Shown here: in pieces, positions 6,727 to 14,166 of the stretch
How the letters are laid out: each line of letters opens with the position of its first letter
Numbering within the stretch: position 1 is the first letter of the stretch
DNA from: Rhodoluna limnophila
Lineage (GTDB): Bacteria > Actinomycetota > Actinomycetes > Actinomycetales > Microbacteriaceae
Length of the DNA: 24,093 nt
Assembly: GCA_943326655.2 (NCBI GenBank)
Contig: CALPUC020000002.1
Span: 1 to 24,093, forward strand
Direction: 5' to 3'
The notes under the pieces: generated by a model
The model's input: the letters and a program-made list of their open reading frames with translations, nothing else
What the model was told of the DNA's origin: nothing
Database searches by the model: none
Program-made: the position numbers and the translations under genes

Positions 6727-7650
6727 ATGAATGAAATACATTTCGTCGTCGGCGCCGGTGAAGTCGGTTCGGCATTAGCTTCGCAACTAGTTGAAAGCGG
6801 GAAACGGGTGGTCGTCATGACGCGATCAGGAAAAGGGCCCGCGCACGAACTCATCACGGTTGTTACCGGTGACGCCTCATCGGTTAGCGAACTTTTGTCA
6901 GCGGCACCTCGGGCAGTTGCAATTTACAATTGCGTCAACCCTCCTCGCTACGACAAGTGGGAAACTGAATGGCCGCCGCTTGCCAACGCGTTCTTAGAGT
7001 ATGCAAAGAAAACCGGTGCGGTTCTTGCAACCTGCTCAAATCTCTACGGCTACGGACCAACCGCTAAGGTAATGACAGAGGATTTGCCGCTGAAGGGAAC
7101 TTGGGTCAATTCCAGAGTGCGTGCACAGATGTGGCTAGATGCCAAAAAATTACACGACGAGGGTGCCATTCGGGCAACTGAAGTAAGAGGCTCAGACTAT
7201 GTTTCTCCGGGAGCGCAAAGTCGATTTGGCGACCGCGTGGTTCCTGTGCTCAAGGCAGGTAAGCCAATTCAACTTCTCGGTGAAATTGATCACTTACACA
7301 CCTTCACATCCCCTGCCGATGTAGCAACACTTCTTCGTGTTGTTGCCTCGGATTCCAGAGCCTGGGGAAAGGCTTGGCACGTTCCAAGTAACCCACCTAA
7401 GACCCAGCGCAAAGTGATTCAAGACATCGCTAACGAGCTTGGGCTGCGAGACGTAAAAGTGGGTTCAGTTCCTCGCGGGATTTTGAAAATATTGGGGCTC
7501 TTCAACCCTGTGATTCGAGAACTGAACAATGGCAACTACATGTTCAAGGCCCCTTTCGTGATGGACGATTCAGCCTCGAGAATGACCTTTGGCCTTGAGC
7601 CGACTCCATGGAACGAATTGATTAAGCGTTTAGTGGCTTCCTACAAGTAG
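6727..7650 (+). CDS. NAD(P)-dependent epimerase/dehydratase-like (atypical SDR)
   Basis: 307 aa. A Rossmann nucleotide-binding motif VVGAGEVGSALA (GxGxxG) lies within the first 20 residues. YNCVNPPRYDKWETEWPPLANAFLEYAKK and CSNLYGYG follow, as in atypical/extended SDRs of the epimerase and NmrA groups. The usual catalytic YxxxK is not clearly present after LYGYGP, so oxidoreductase activity is uncertain. The start is ATG 6727, with GGAGG 5 nt upstream; an upstream TTG at 6700 lies in the operator and is not supported. Divergence from the TetR gene across a shared palindrome suggests control by that regulator, perhaps by an electrophile or aromatic compound (inference). Confidence 0.82.
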   Translation: MNEIHFVVGAGEVGSALASQLVESGKRVVVMTRSGKGPAHELITVVTGDASSVSELLSAAPRAVAIYNCVNPPRYDKWETEWPPLANAFLEYAKKTGAVLATCSNLYGYGPTAKVMTEDLPLKGTWVNSRVRAQMWLDAKKLHDEGAIRATEVRGSDYVSPGAQSRFGDRVVPVLKAGKPIQLLGEIDHLHTFTSPADVATLLRVVASDSRAWGKAWHVPSNPPKTQRKVIQDIANELGLRDVKVGSVPRGILKILGLFNPVIRELNNGNYMFKAPFVMDDSASRMTFGLEPTPWNELIKRLVASYK

Positions 7651-7668
7651 TCGCCAGTGATGTAATTG

Positions 7669-7697
7669 TTGCATTAATGCTATGTAGCATGTATGCT
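7669..7697 (+). promoter_or_regulatory. Promoter of the XRE operon, leaderless
   Basis: TTGCAT (7669-7674), a 17-bp spacer and TATGCT (7692-7697), then ACAAAC and ATG at 7704. Spacing is textbook for sigma-70-like promoters and puts transcription start on the ATG. Confidence 0.65.
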
Positions 7698-7700
7698 ACA
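7683..7700. promoter_or_regulatory. Palindromic operator over the XRE promoter
   Basis: TGTAGCAT-GT-ATGCTACA is an 18-bp perfect palindrome covering the -10 box, 3 bp before the XRE start codon. Binding there would block polymerase; autoregulation by the XRE protein is the simple reading. A second palindrome, GCATTAATGC (7671-7680), sits over the -35 side. Confidence 0.65.
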
Positions 7701-7703
7701 AAC

Positions 7704-7940
7704 ATGAGTAGAAATTCCGAAGAGCCGGTCTTCAACCAAATCGAGCAAGTGCGTTCGTCGCTGGGCCTGAGCCGGCAGGAGCTTGCCGATCTAGTTGGTG
7801 TTCACTACCAAACCATCGGTTATCTGGAACGAGGGGAATACAGCCCCTCGCTAGTGCTAGCGCTTCGAATTTCTAATGCCCTGAACAAAGAAGTCTCAGA
7901 GCTGTTCTCGCTCACAGAACCAAAAGAAGGAAAGAACTAA
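7704..7940 (+). CDS. XRE family helix-turn-helix regulator
   Basis: 78 aa, single HTH_3 domain: IEQVRSSLGLSRQELADLVGVHYQTIGYLERGEYSPSLVLALRISNALNKEVSELF, the standard small XRE/Cro layout. Upstream in-frame starts from 7677 exist, but ATG 7704 is preferred because the promoter and palindrome occupy 7669-7700. There is no Shine-Dalgarno. The stop TAA overlaps the next ATG by one base (TAATG), coupling it to the membrane protein. Small XRE proteins paired with a DERQ-containing membrane protein form a recurrent two-gene module; it probably senses membrane state or regulates its own operon (inference). Confidence 0.88.
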   Translation: MSRNSEEPVFNQIEQVRSSLGLSRQELADLVGVHYQTIGYLERGEYSPSLVLALRISNALNKEVSELFSLTEPKEGKN

Positions 7941-8488
7941 TGTCGAAGAAAAACAAGATTTACTGGTCGCTCGGAGTTACCGAAAAAGGAACTAGAGCCC
8001 TGCTCACCGATGAGAATTCAAAGTTCAAGTGGTTGCGCTCTCAACGCAACCGGCGGTTGATTGTGATTCTTGAGATGTTCGGGATTCTTGCGGTTGCGTT
8101 GGGTAGTTATCTACCAATCTTGGAAATCGGTATTTTCAATCTTGACAACGGAACGGACCTGATTATCTTTAGTGTGTCTGCAATCTGGGTCATCCTGCTT
8201 ACGCTTGGCTGCTATTCCTTGCTTCGCATTGCCGTTCGAGGCATCGCCGACGCCCCAGACGAACTGCTCGACGAGCGACAGATTCAGGTGCGCGATACTT
8301 CATTCAGATACGCATACCTGTCTATGGGGTATCTGGTGATTGCACTTCTTTTGCTGATGTTTTTTGGTCCAGAACTTCAACTGTTTCAACCAGAGGGTAA
8401 TGATGGCAGCTACCTAATGATTGCAACGCTGTTTGCATTTGCATCGGCACCATCGATGATTCTGGCTTGGAGAGAGAAGGATATCTAA
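7940..8488 (+). CDS. Four-helix membrane protein partnered with XRE regulator
   Basis: 182 aa. Hydrophobic helices at about residues 42-62, 72-98, 122-145 and 158-175. Between the second and third lies a conserved-looking acidic cytoplasmic segment, ADAPDELLDERQIQVRDTSFRYAYL. The DERQ motif followed by a helix recalls DUF2178-like proteins that are encoded next to XRE regulators; family membership is not certain. Its start codon shares a base with the XRE stop. The next gene begins 33 bp later, so the three genes probably form one operon. Confidence 0.78.
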   Translation: MSKKNKIYWSLGVTEKGTRALLTDENSKFKWLRSQRNRRLIVILEMFGILAVALGSYLPILEIGIFNLDNGTDLIIFSVSAIWVILLTLGCYSLLRIAVRGIADAPDELLDERQIQVRDTSFRYAYLSMGYLVIALLLLMFFGPELQLFQPEGNDGSYLMIATLFAFASAPSMILAWREKDI

Positions 8489-8521
8489 GTTGAAAATTAC
8501 TCAAATGTTTGAGGCGAAATC

Positions 8522-8980
8522 ATGAATCTAGAACAACTTGGGCTCTTCGGAGTTTTCCTAGGTGGGGCTATCCCCTGGCTTGAAGCAATTGCGGTTGTTC
8601 CGGCCGGAATCGTGCTCGGACTAGATCCAGTGTTGACGGTGGTGTTTGCCTCTGTTGGGAACATCATCACTATTGCAGTTTTTGCCTATGGTGGAGGTGC
8701 TCTTCGAAACTGGATTGTCTCCAGAAGGGTGGCTAAGGGCAAAGAGGCCGAGTCTCCTAAGTTCGTGAAAGCCCAAAAGGCCTTCGATAAGTATGGAATC
8801 TACGGAATGGCGGCACTTGGTCCAATCCTTATCGGAACTCAGTTTGCTGCGGCTGCTTCGGTTGCTGCAGGCGTGAAGCCATTGAAGGTGACTGTTCTGG
8901 TTTCTGCTGCGATGGTCATCTGGGCGACCATTATCGCCTGGGCCGTGGTTTCGCTTGGCATTTCTTTCGTCGAGGCTTAG
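8522..8980 (+). CDS. Putative small multidrug export protein family membrane protein
   Basis: 152 aa with four or five helices. The layout, GLFGVFLGGAIPWLEAIAVVPAGIVLGLDP followed by FASVGNIITI, a basic cytoplasmic loop (SRRVAKGKEAESPKF) and a late FDKYGIYGMAALGPILIGTQFAAAASVAAGV, agrees with Pfam Sm_multidrug_ex (PF06695) as I recall it. The export function is a family label with little direct proof. ATG 8522 has GAGG about 8 nt upstream. It is the third gene behind the XRE pair, 33 bp downstream, suggesting common expression. Confidence 0.78.
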   Translation: MNLEQLGLFGVFLGGAIPWLEAIAVVPAGIVLGLDPVLTVVFASVGNIITIAVFAYGGGALRNWIVSRRVAKGKEAESPKFVKAQKAFDKYGIYGMAALGPILIGTQFAAAASVAAGVKPLKVTVLVSAAMVIWATIIAWAVVSLGISFVEA

Positions 8981-9052
8981 TGCTATGGCGAATGAAACCA
9001 AAACGTGATGTAACAACAATCGTTTTCTTACAGGCGATCGATTGCATTCGGG

Positions 9053-9058
9053 TATCTT
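9053..9058 (+). promoter_or_regulatory. -10 box of the PsiE-like gene, leaderless arrangement
   Basis: TATCTT, then ACGAAT, then ATG at 9065; no Shine-Dalgarno and no clear -35 box. Confidence 0.45.
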
Positions 9059-9064
9059 ACGAAT

Positions 9065-9574
9065 ATGCCAAAAGAATCAGATGAGCGTCACAAAGTACTA
9101 GTGCCTGGCCGCTGGGTTGAGCGAGTTGAAGAGGTCTTCCACGTCGTGCTTGGAGTGTTCCTCCTGGCTATCGCAGTTGTCGCTCTTTATTTCTCGGTGA
9201 TCAGGGCCTTTGAAACGGTTCCATTCTTCCCAACCGGAATGATTCAGGCCATCAATGACATCCTGTTTATCATCATTATTCTCGAAATCCTTAGAACGGT
9301 TGTTGCGCGTTACACAGACGGAGTTTTCCAGCTACAAAACTTTCTCATCATCGGCGTTATCGCCGCAGTTAGACACATCCTTACCGTTGGAGCATCGATG
9401 ACTTTGGCTTCTGGCAAGAGTCAGACTGAATTCGACAGAGCCGTCGTCGAGCTAGGTATCAGCTCGGGAATTGTCGTGGCACTGGTGTTTGCCATCTTCT
9501 TATCGAGGGCCTCAAACAACTTCCCGAGTAAGGGCCCAAAAAGCGAGCGGTCTTCAAGTTCGGGCTCCTCTTAG
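9065..9574 (+). CDS. PsiE-like phosphate-starvation-inducible family membrane protein
   Basis: 169 aa with four helices. The order fits the PsiE family (PF06146): RWVERVEEVFHVVLGVFLLAIAV, an N-rich helix with INDILFIIIILEILRTVVARYTDG, FQLQNFLIIGVIAAVRHILTVGA, and a last helix GIVVALVFAIFLSR. The tail is Ser/Lys-rich. The role of PsiE is not known beyond phosphate and cAMP control in E. coli; no Pho box was recognised here. It is read as a single gene from a leaderless promoter and ends before a strong terminator. Confidence 0.85.
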   Translation: MPKESDERHKVLVPGRWVERVEEVFHVVLGVFLLAIAVVALYFSVIRAFETVPFFPTGMIQAINDILFIIIILEILRTVVARYTDGVFQLQNFLIIGVIAAVRHILTVGASMTLASGKSQTEFDRAVVELGISSGIVVALVFAIFLSRASNNFPSKGPKSERSSSSGSS

Positions 9575-9593
9575 TAAGTATTGTTCCAAGTCA

Positions 9594-9633
9594 AAAGAAA
9601 CGGCCGGTGGTTTTATCCACCGGCCGTTTCTTT
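9594..9633. terminator. Bidirectional intrinsic terminator
   Basis: A perfect 17-bp inverted repeat, AAAGAAACGGCCGGTGG and CCACCGGCCGTTTCTTT, with a 6-nt TTTTAT loop. Both flanks are A/T-rich, so it ends the PsiE-like transcript on the plus strand and the SDR-SatP-amidase-LldD operon on the minus strand. Confidence 0.95.
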
Positions 9634-9642
9634 GAATCTTCT

Positions 9643-10404
9643 TTAGAACTGAATACCTCTGGTGAGGGCTCCGTCGATAAGAAGGTTGGCACCGCTGATA
9701 CGCGAAGCAACTGGGCTCGAGACGAATACAACGCCCGAGGCAATTTCTTCTGCAGTTCCCATGCGTCCGGTTGGGTTTAGGTCCATCGCGAACTTGAACA
9801 GATCAGGGTTTCCGCCCTCAATGGATTGCCATACCCCACCAGGGAAGTAGGTGTTTCCAGGAGAAACGGTGTTAGAGCGGATACCCTTGTCGGCTAGCGA
9901 TAGAGAAAGCCCTGCCATGTAGCCGATGATTGCTGTCTTGAATGTTCCGTAAGGACCTGAAGCAAAGTCTGCTTCACGACCGGAAACGCTCGAGATGGCA
10001 AGCAAAGACTTAACTGAGCTCTTACCTAGGTGAGGAATGACGGCTTTGCAAAGGTTCACAGTGCCCATCAGGTCTACCCGATAGGAAGCGTCCCAGTTGT
10101 CGTCCTCGTCTGGAATTGCGAGAGCACTGACGTTGGCAACTGCCATGTCGATGCCTCCGAACTCCTTGGCGGTTGAATCAACCCAGGCACGAAGTGCCTT
10201 GGCGTCTCCAACATCCAGAACGGTTCCTTTAGCCTTTACGCCTTTGGCCGTTAGCGCCTTCTCGGTTTCTGCAACCTCGCCTGCGTTTCTGGCACAAAAT
10301 GCTACGTTGGCACCTTCGTTGGCAAAGCCTTCAACAATCGCGCGGCCGATACCCTTGGTACCACCGGTAACTATTGCTACTTTGCCTTTGATTCCTAGAT
10401 CCAT
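9643..10404 (-). CDS. SDR family oxidoreductase
   Basis: 253 aa classical short-chain dehydrogenase/reductase. Cofactor motif TGGTKGIG (13-20), catalytic Ser at 138/139 (AISSVSG), Tyr152 and Lys156 (YGTFK), and a late SPGNTYFPGG loop and GANLLIDGALTRG. The usual NNAG segment is replaced by ANVSA (90-94), a small oddity. A basic residue (ARN, 38-40) after beta-2 suggests NADP(H). ATG 10404 has AGGAG 7-8 nt upstream. It is the last gene of the hydroxy-acid/amide cluster, 24 bp after satP. The substrate is unknown; a small hydroxy or oxo acid intermediate of the same pathway is the obvious guess. Confidence 0.93.
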   Translation of the reverse strand: MDLGIKGKVAIVTGGTKGIGRAIVEGFANEGANVAFCARNAGEVAETEKALTAKGVKAKGTVLDVGDAKALRAWVDSTAKEFGGIDMAVANVSALAIPDEDDNWDASYRVDLMGTVNLCKAVIPHLGKSSVKSLLAISSVSGREADFASGPYGTFKTAIIGYMAGLSLSLADKGIRSNTVSPGNTYFPGGVWQSIEGGNPDLFKFAMDLNPTGRMGTAEEIASGVVFVSSPVASRISGANLLIDGALTRGIQF

Positions 10405-10428
10405 TGTTTACTCCTAATGTGTGTTGGT

Positions 10429-10992
10429 TTAGCTGCGGAAAGGCTTACCGAGTGGAAGCACTTGCTTGCCCCACATCTCGTTAAGCAGTGATGCGAATGC
10501 CATGTACATGGCCAAAGCACCGGTCAAGATACCTTCGTAACCACCGAATAGACCTAGTGCTGCGTTTCCGGTGATGCTCGAGATACCCAGTGATCCAAGA
10601 AGCACTACTGTGAGCGCGAGGATGATGGTTAGAACACGCGGTGCCACTGCTGATGCGATCATAAGGAATACGGTGAAAATAGCCCACATGATTAGGTACC
10701 AGCCCATGGCGGTGGCATCTGCCGTCCACCACTTGAGTGCTACACCAGCTTGGATCAGACCAAACGATAGCCATAGGAATGAGTAACCACCAAAGGCAAC
10801 GACGCCGAAGGTGTCTTTGTTCTTGAATGCCATTGTGGCCACAAGAGTTTGAGCAGCGCCACCAAAGAACAGTGCCATTGCGATGATCATTCCGTCAAAA
10901 GGAATAATTCCACTGTTGATAAGACTCAGTAGAACCGTTGACATTCCATATCCGAGCAGTCCCAGAACGCCTGGGTTAGCTTGTTTTTCCAT
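10429..10992 (-). CDS. satP: GPR1/FUN34/YaaH (SatP) family acetate/succinate transporter
   Basis: 187 aa with six helices. The N-terminal NPGVLGLLGYGMSTVLLSL is the family signature (NPxxLGL), and GGAAQTLVATMAFKNKDTFG and SYSFLW-like FGGYSFLWLSFG segments follow in the expected order. Members move acetate, succinate or related monocarboxylates across the cell membrane. ATG 10992 has a strong AAGGAGG with a 6-nt spacer. It lies 65 bp after the acetamidase gene and 24 bp before the SDR, so it probably imports the substrate or exports the acid product of this operon. Confidence 0.9.
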   Translation of the reverse strand: MEKQANPGVLGLLGYGMSTVLLSLINSGIIPFDGMIIAMALFFGGAAQTLVATMAFKNKDTFGVVAFGGYSFLWLSFGLIQAGVALKWWTADATAMGWYLIMWAIFTVFLMIASAVAPRVLTIILALTVVLLGSLGISSITGNAALGLFGGYEGILTGALAMYMAFASLLNEMWGKQVLPLGKPFRS

Positions 10993-11057
10993 TTCGAACC
11001 TCCTTGTTCATTTTTAGAGAAAAGCGGTTGCTCAACTCTTTGTTTCTTTTTCGCCGC

Positions 11058-12059
11058 CTACTGGACTGTTTTTGCCAATTCGCGGAGCATTGAATGCATA
11101 CCTTCGTATGCGTTACTTTTGGGCATAAGTTTTTTAGGAATTTTGGTGACAACCGAGTAATTGGTGTCGACCGCATTTGCAATTGGTGAGAGAGATACCT
11201 GAGTTACCAGCTGGTAGGCGTCCATGTAGTGAATGTCGAGCAGTTCTGATAGCCAGCGAACCATTTCCACCTGCCCGATTCTCCAGGCGTCTTCCATCGG
11301 ACGCGACGAGCCCACCACCATCCAGTAGTCGTCATTTTCCAGACGCGGCCAAAGCGGCGCATTGCCTTTGATGAGTTCAACCATGATTACCGAGTTCATT
11401 GCGCCTTCAACGGCTGTTCCACATGACTCGCCCTCACCCTGACGGTAGTGGCCGTCTCCGATTGAGAACAGCGCGCCCTCAACGTTGACGCCAAGATAAA
11501 CGGTGGTGCCTGCTTTCATCTCCGGGGTGTCCATGTTTCCGCCGAAGCGCTCCGGGACGAGGCTGGTGCGAACTTCGCCGGCCGGTGGCGCCACTCCAAC
11601 GGTTCCAAGCATGGTTTCGATTGGCAGCGCGATTTCGAGGTCTCCAAATCGCGATTGGAATCCAACTTGCTGGCGCTCGGTGTCTACGTGATAGATCCAG
11701 GTTGCCTCAGGAAGAGCCTCGTGCAGCATGGCTGTGCGATCGGTTCCAGATAGCCCTCCGAAGAATGGAATGGTAGAAGAAGCACCGAAACTTCTGGCCG
11801 GAGTCAGTTCAATAATGTGCAGTACTAGGGTGTCTCCTGGTTCGGCACCTTCGACATAGAACGGTCCGGTCTGCGGATTAACATAACGAATGTCGATTTT
11901 CTGACTTGGCAGGTCATCCACGGTGGTCAGGGCGAAATTGAAGGCGTCTTCCGACCAAAGGCGCATCAGGGTTCCAGGTTTAACGGTCATAACGGGTTTT
12001 GCGCCGCCAAACGTATAGGCATACTGAGACCGCTCCGGTTTGAAATTGATTTCTTCCAT
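11058..12059 (-). CDS. Acetamidase/formamidase family protein
   Basis: 333 aa. FmdA/AmdA family (PF03069): PGTLMRLWSEDAFN, TGPFYVEGAEPGDTLVLHI early, then IPFFGG, the metal-site region SIGDGHYRQGEGESCGTAVE (about 200-220) and YMDAYQLVTQVSLSPIANAVDTNYSVVTKIPK near the end. Known members hydrolyse formamide or short aliphatic amides to acid and ammonia in the cytoplasm; this one is somewhat shorter than formamidases (about 400 aa). AAGGAG lies about 8 nt before ATG 12059. It follows the LldD-like gene by 19 bp and precedes satP, suggesting that the amide yields an acid handled by its neighbours. Confidence 0.9.
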   Translation of the reverse strand: MEEINFKPERSQYAYTFGGAKPVMTVKPGTLMRLWSEDAFNFALTTVDDLPSQKIDIRYVNPQTGPFYVEGAEPGDTLVLHIIELTPARSFGASSTIPFFGGLSGTDRTAMLHEALPEATWIYHVDTERQQVGFQSRFGDLEIALPIETMLGTVGVAPPAGEVRTSLVPERFGGNMDTPEMKAGTTVYLGVNVEGALFSIGDGHYRQGEGESCGTAVEGAMNSVIMVELIKGNAPLWPRLENDDYWMVVGSSRPMEDAWRIGQVEMVRWLSELLDIHYMDAYQLVTQVSLSPIANAVDTNYSVVTKIPKKLMPKSNAYEGMHSMLRELAKTVQ

Positions 12060-12078
12060 GTCTATGGCTCCTTTTCGA

Positions 12079-13314
12079 CTAACGAGTGATTGGTACTAGG
12101 TCTTGTAGTTGAGTAACGTGATTGGGTTTCAATTCGGATAGGTCGGCTACTCCAAGCAGTTGCATGGTTCTGGTGATTTCTCCGGTGAGAATCTCAAGTG
12201 AGCGAACCACTCCAGAGTGGCCTCCCGCCATCAGGCCGTAAAGATAAGCGCGCCCAATCATCGTGGATTTTGCGCCCATGGCGACCGCGGCGACGACGTC
12301 GGCACCAGACATGATTCCCGTGTCGATCATTAGTTCCACGTCTTTGCCCACTTCCCGATTCACTTCTGGAAGCAGGTGGAACGGAATTGGGGCGCGATCT
12401 AGTTGGCGACCACCGTGATTGGAGAGCACGATGCCATCGACACCGTACTTGGTGAGTGCTACGGCATCTTCAACCGACTGAACGCCTTTGATGACCAGCT
12501 TTCCAGGCCATTCACTTCGGATCCACTTGAGGTCGTCGAAGGTTACGGTTGGGTCAAACATTTTGTCGATTAGTTCACCCACGGTTCCTCCCCAGTTATT
12601 GAGCGAGGCGAACTCAAGCGGAGGGGTGGTGATGAAGTTGAACCACCACTCCGGACGCGGGATTGCGTTGGTGATGGTTTTCATTGTCAGAGCCGGCGGA
12701 ATCGACATTCCGTTTCTCTTGTCGCGCAAACGCGCACCGGCCACAGGAACGTCAACCGTCACAAACAAGGTGTCGTATCCGCTGTCCCTGGCACGGTGAA
12801 TAAGTTCGAGAGACTGCTCGCGGTCGGTCCAGAGATAAAGCTGGAACCATCTGCGACCGAGCGGCTGAACTGCAGCGACCTGTTCGATCGAGGCGGTGCC
12901 CATGGTCGAAAGTGTGAATGGAATTCCGAAGTCGGCAGCGGCCGTAGCTCCGGCCAGCTCGCCCTCGGTGTGCATCATTCGTGTGAAGCCAGTTGGGGCG
13001 ATGCTCAACGGGAATGCGCTAGGGCCTCCCAAAACCAGGCTGGATGTATTGACTTTCGAAACATCGCGGAGGATGTTCGGGTGGAACTCGATGTTCTCAA
13101 AAGCCCGCCTCGCGCGAGATAAAGAAAGCTCCTTCTCTGCACCACCATCGGTGTAGTCAAAAGGAGCTTGGGGAGTGCGGCGTTTGGCAATTTCGCGAAG
13201 ATCGTAGATGGTCAGCGCTTTTTCTAGACGACGCTTTTTGGCGTTCGGTTCAAAGCGTTTGAAGCGCATGAGTGGCGCCAAATCCTTCAAACGAGGGAAT
13301 CTTCTTTGAATCAC
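12079..13314 (-). CDS. lldD: FMN-dependent alpha-hydroxy acid dehydrogenase (LldD2-like L-lactate dehydrogenase)
   Basis: 411 aa. TIM-barrel flavoprotein oxidising L-2-hydroxy acids to 2-oxo acids. Visible: FDYTDGGAEKELSL (FMN-site), IAPTGFTRMMHTEGE, LVIKG with the FMN lysine, the catalytic SNHGGRQLD (His near residue 300), DTGIMSGADVVAA and IGRAYLYGLMAGG. It resembles mycobacterial LldD2 closely from RRFPRLKDLAPL to HVTQLQDL. The start is GTG at 13314: GGAGG lies 5 nt upstream and similarity begins there; an ATG at 13350 would add 12 unrelated residues and lies in the promoter. It heads the operon and is divergent from a GntR/FCD gene. The substrate may be lactate, glycolate or another 2-hydroxy acid. 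Confidence 0.93.
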   Translation of the reverse strand: MIQRRFPRLKDLAPLMRFKRFEPNAKKRRLEKALTIYDLREIAKRRTPQAPFDYTDGGAEKELSLSRARRAFENIEFHPNILRDVSKVNTSSLVLGGPSAFPLSIAPTGFTRMMHTEGELAGATAAADFGIPFTLSTMGTASIEQVAAVQPLGRRWFQLYLWTDREQSLELIHRARDSGYDTLFVTVDVPVAGARLRDKRNGMSIPPALTMKTITNAIPRPEWWFNFITTPPLEFASLNNWGGTVGELIDKMFDPTVTFDDLKWIRSEWPGKLVIKGVQSVEDAVALTKYGVDGIVLSNHGGRQLDRAPIPFHLLPEVNREVGKDVELMIDTGIMSGADVVAAVAMGAKSTMIGRAYLYGLMAGGHSGVVRSLEILTGEITRTMQLLGVADLSELKPNHVTQLQDLVPITR

Positions 13315-13344
13315 TCCAGCCTCCAAATGTATAGAGTTGTTGGT

Positions 13345-13400
13345 AATCATACATTATTTGAAATTCAATGTAGCACTTTCCGTATGATTTTTATTTCAAA
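13345..13400. promoter_or_regulatory. Divergent promoter/operator region between lldD and gntR
   Basis: Two inverted box pairs share the gap. AATCATAC (13345-13352) faces GTATGATT (13382-13389), and each contains a TATGAT -10 box reading outward on its own strand. TTTGAAAT (13357-13364) faces ATTTCAAA (13393-13400). The symmetry suggests one regulator controlling both directions, most simply the adjacent FCD-type GntR protein. The extent of each operator is not defined by the sequence alone. Confidence 0.5.
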
Positions 13401-13438
13401 CTGGTAACCTTTAGCATCGGACCAATAAGGGGCATTCG

Positions 13439-14164
13439 GTGGCAAAAAAAGTCGAAAAGATCAATTCGCAAAACTCAAACGGACGGTCGTCAACCAGCGA
13501 AGTCTACGAGTTGCTTCGGCAGAAAATTCTCGAGCACTCGATTGCTCCCGCCACTAAAGTGAACATCCTTCAACTCTCGAAAGAACTGGGAGTATCTTCT
13601 ACTCCGATTCGCGAAGCCCTCAGGTTATTGCAGGGTGACAACCTTCTTGTCGCAACATCAAACAAGGGTTACGCAACCACTGAGACTCTGGATCGGAACG
13701 GCGTTCGGGATCTGTTCGAACTTAGGTTGCTGATTGAGCCCTGGGCCGCGAGAGTTGCAGCCTCTAACCGCTTACAAAACCCCGGGTTGGATTTGCAGGA
13801 AGAGATTAAGTCGTTCAACCCGAAATCCAGTTCTATCCAGCATGAAATGTTTGGGCACGACACTCGATTCCATACTGCAATTTTGGCTTCCACGGAAAAT
13901 GAAACTGTCATTCAAGCGTTTGAACAAGCCCACTGCCACCTTCACCTGTTCAGAATGTTCAGAGACGACTGGGACTGGAAGACCAGCATCGCTCAGCACA
14001 AGGCAATCGCTAGGGCCATCGCCAATGGCGAGCCGGCTGCTGCCGAAGAAGCCATGAGGGAACACTTGAATTCGGCCTACTCGCGCTTCATCTCGGTAAT
14101 GCCGAAAAGCGCACAAGGAAGACCACTAACCAAAGTTGGACCTAGCAAACTTATTCGCAATTAG
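13439..14164 (+). CDS. GntR family regulator, FadR/FCD subfamily
   Basis: 241 aa. The N-terminal winged helix-turn-helix (about 18-80) includes LSKELGVSSTPIREALRLLQGDNLL, the GntR recognition motif. The C-terminal FCD domain (about 90-220) shows candidate metal/ligand residues D141, H145, H187 and H209. FCD regulators commonly bind small carboxylic or hydroxy acids such as lactate, glycolate or pyruvate. The start is GTG 13439 with AAGGGG about 7 nt upstream. Divergence from the lldD-amidase-satP-SDR operon makes it the likely regulator of that operon. It ends 2 bp from the convergent PGPGW gene with no terminator between. Confidence 0.9.
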   Translation: MAKKVEKINSQNSNGRSSTSEVYELLRQKILEHSIAPATKVNILQLSKELGVSSTPIREALRLLQGDNLLVATSNKGYATTETLDRNGVRDLFELRLLIEPWAARVAASNRLQNPGLDLQEEIKSFNPKSSSIQHEMFGHDTRFHTAILASTENETVIQAFEQAHCHLHLFRMFRDDWDWKTSIAQHKAIARAIANGEPAAAEEAMREHLNSAYSRFISVMPKSAQGRPLTKVGPSKLIRN

Positions 14165-14166
14165 CC

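Noticed and set aside
4985..8980. tRNA-Ser as the attachment site of a genomic island covering the accessory genes
   Set aside because: No second copy of the tRNA 3' end and no integrase gene is visible in the window.
9000..9026. AAAACG...CGTTTT inverted repeat as a terminator after the small-exporter gene
   Set aside because: Only six AT-rich pairs with a 15-nt loop and a poor U run; too weak to call.
13315..13350. ATG 13350 as start of the LldD-like protein
   Set aside because: The 12 added residues lack family similarity, the codon lies within the -10 box, and GTG 13314 has GGAGG at ideal spacing.
9643..13350. Plus-strand open frames of 60-108 codons across the catabolic operon
   Set aside because: They are antisense shadows of long genes with clear domains, and have no start signals of their own.
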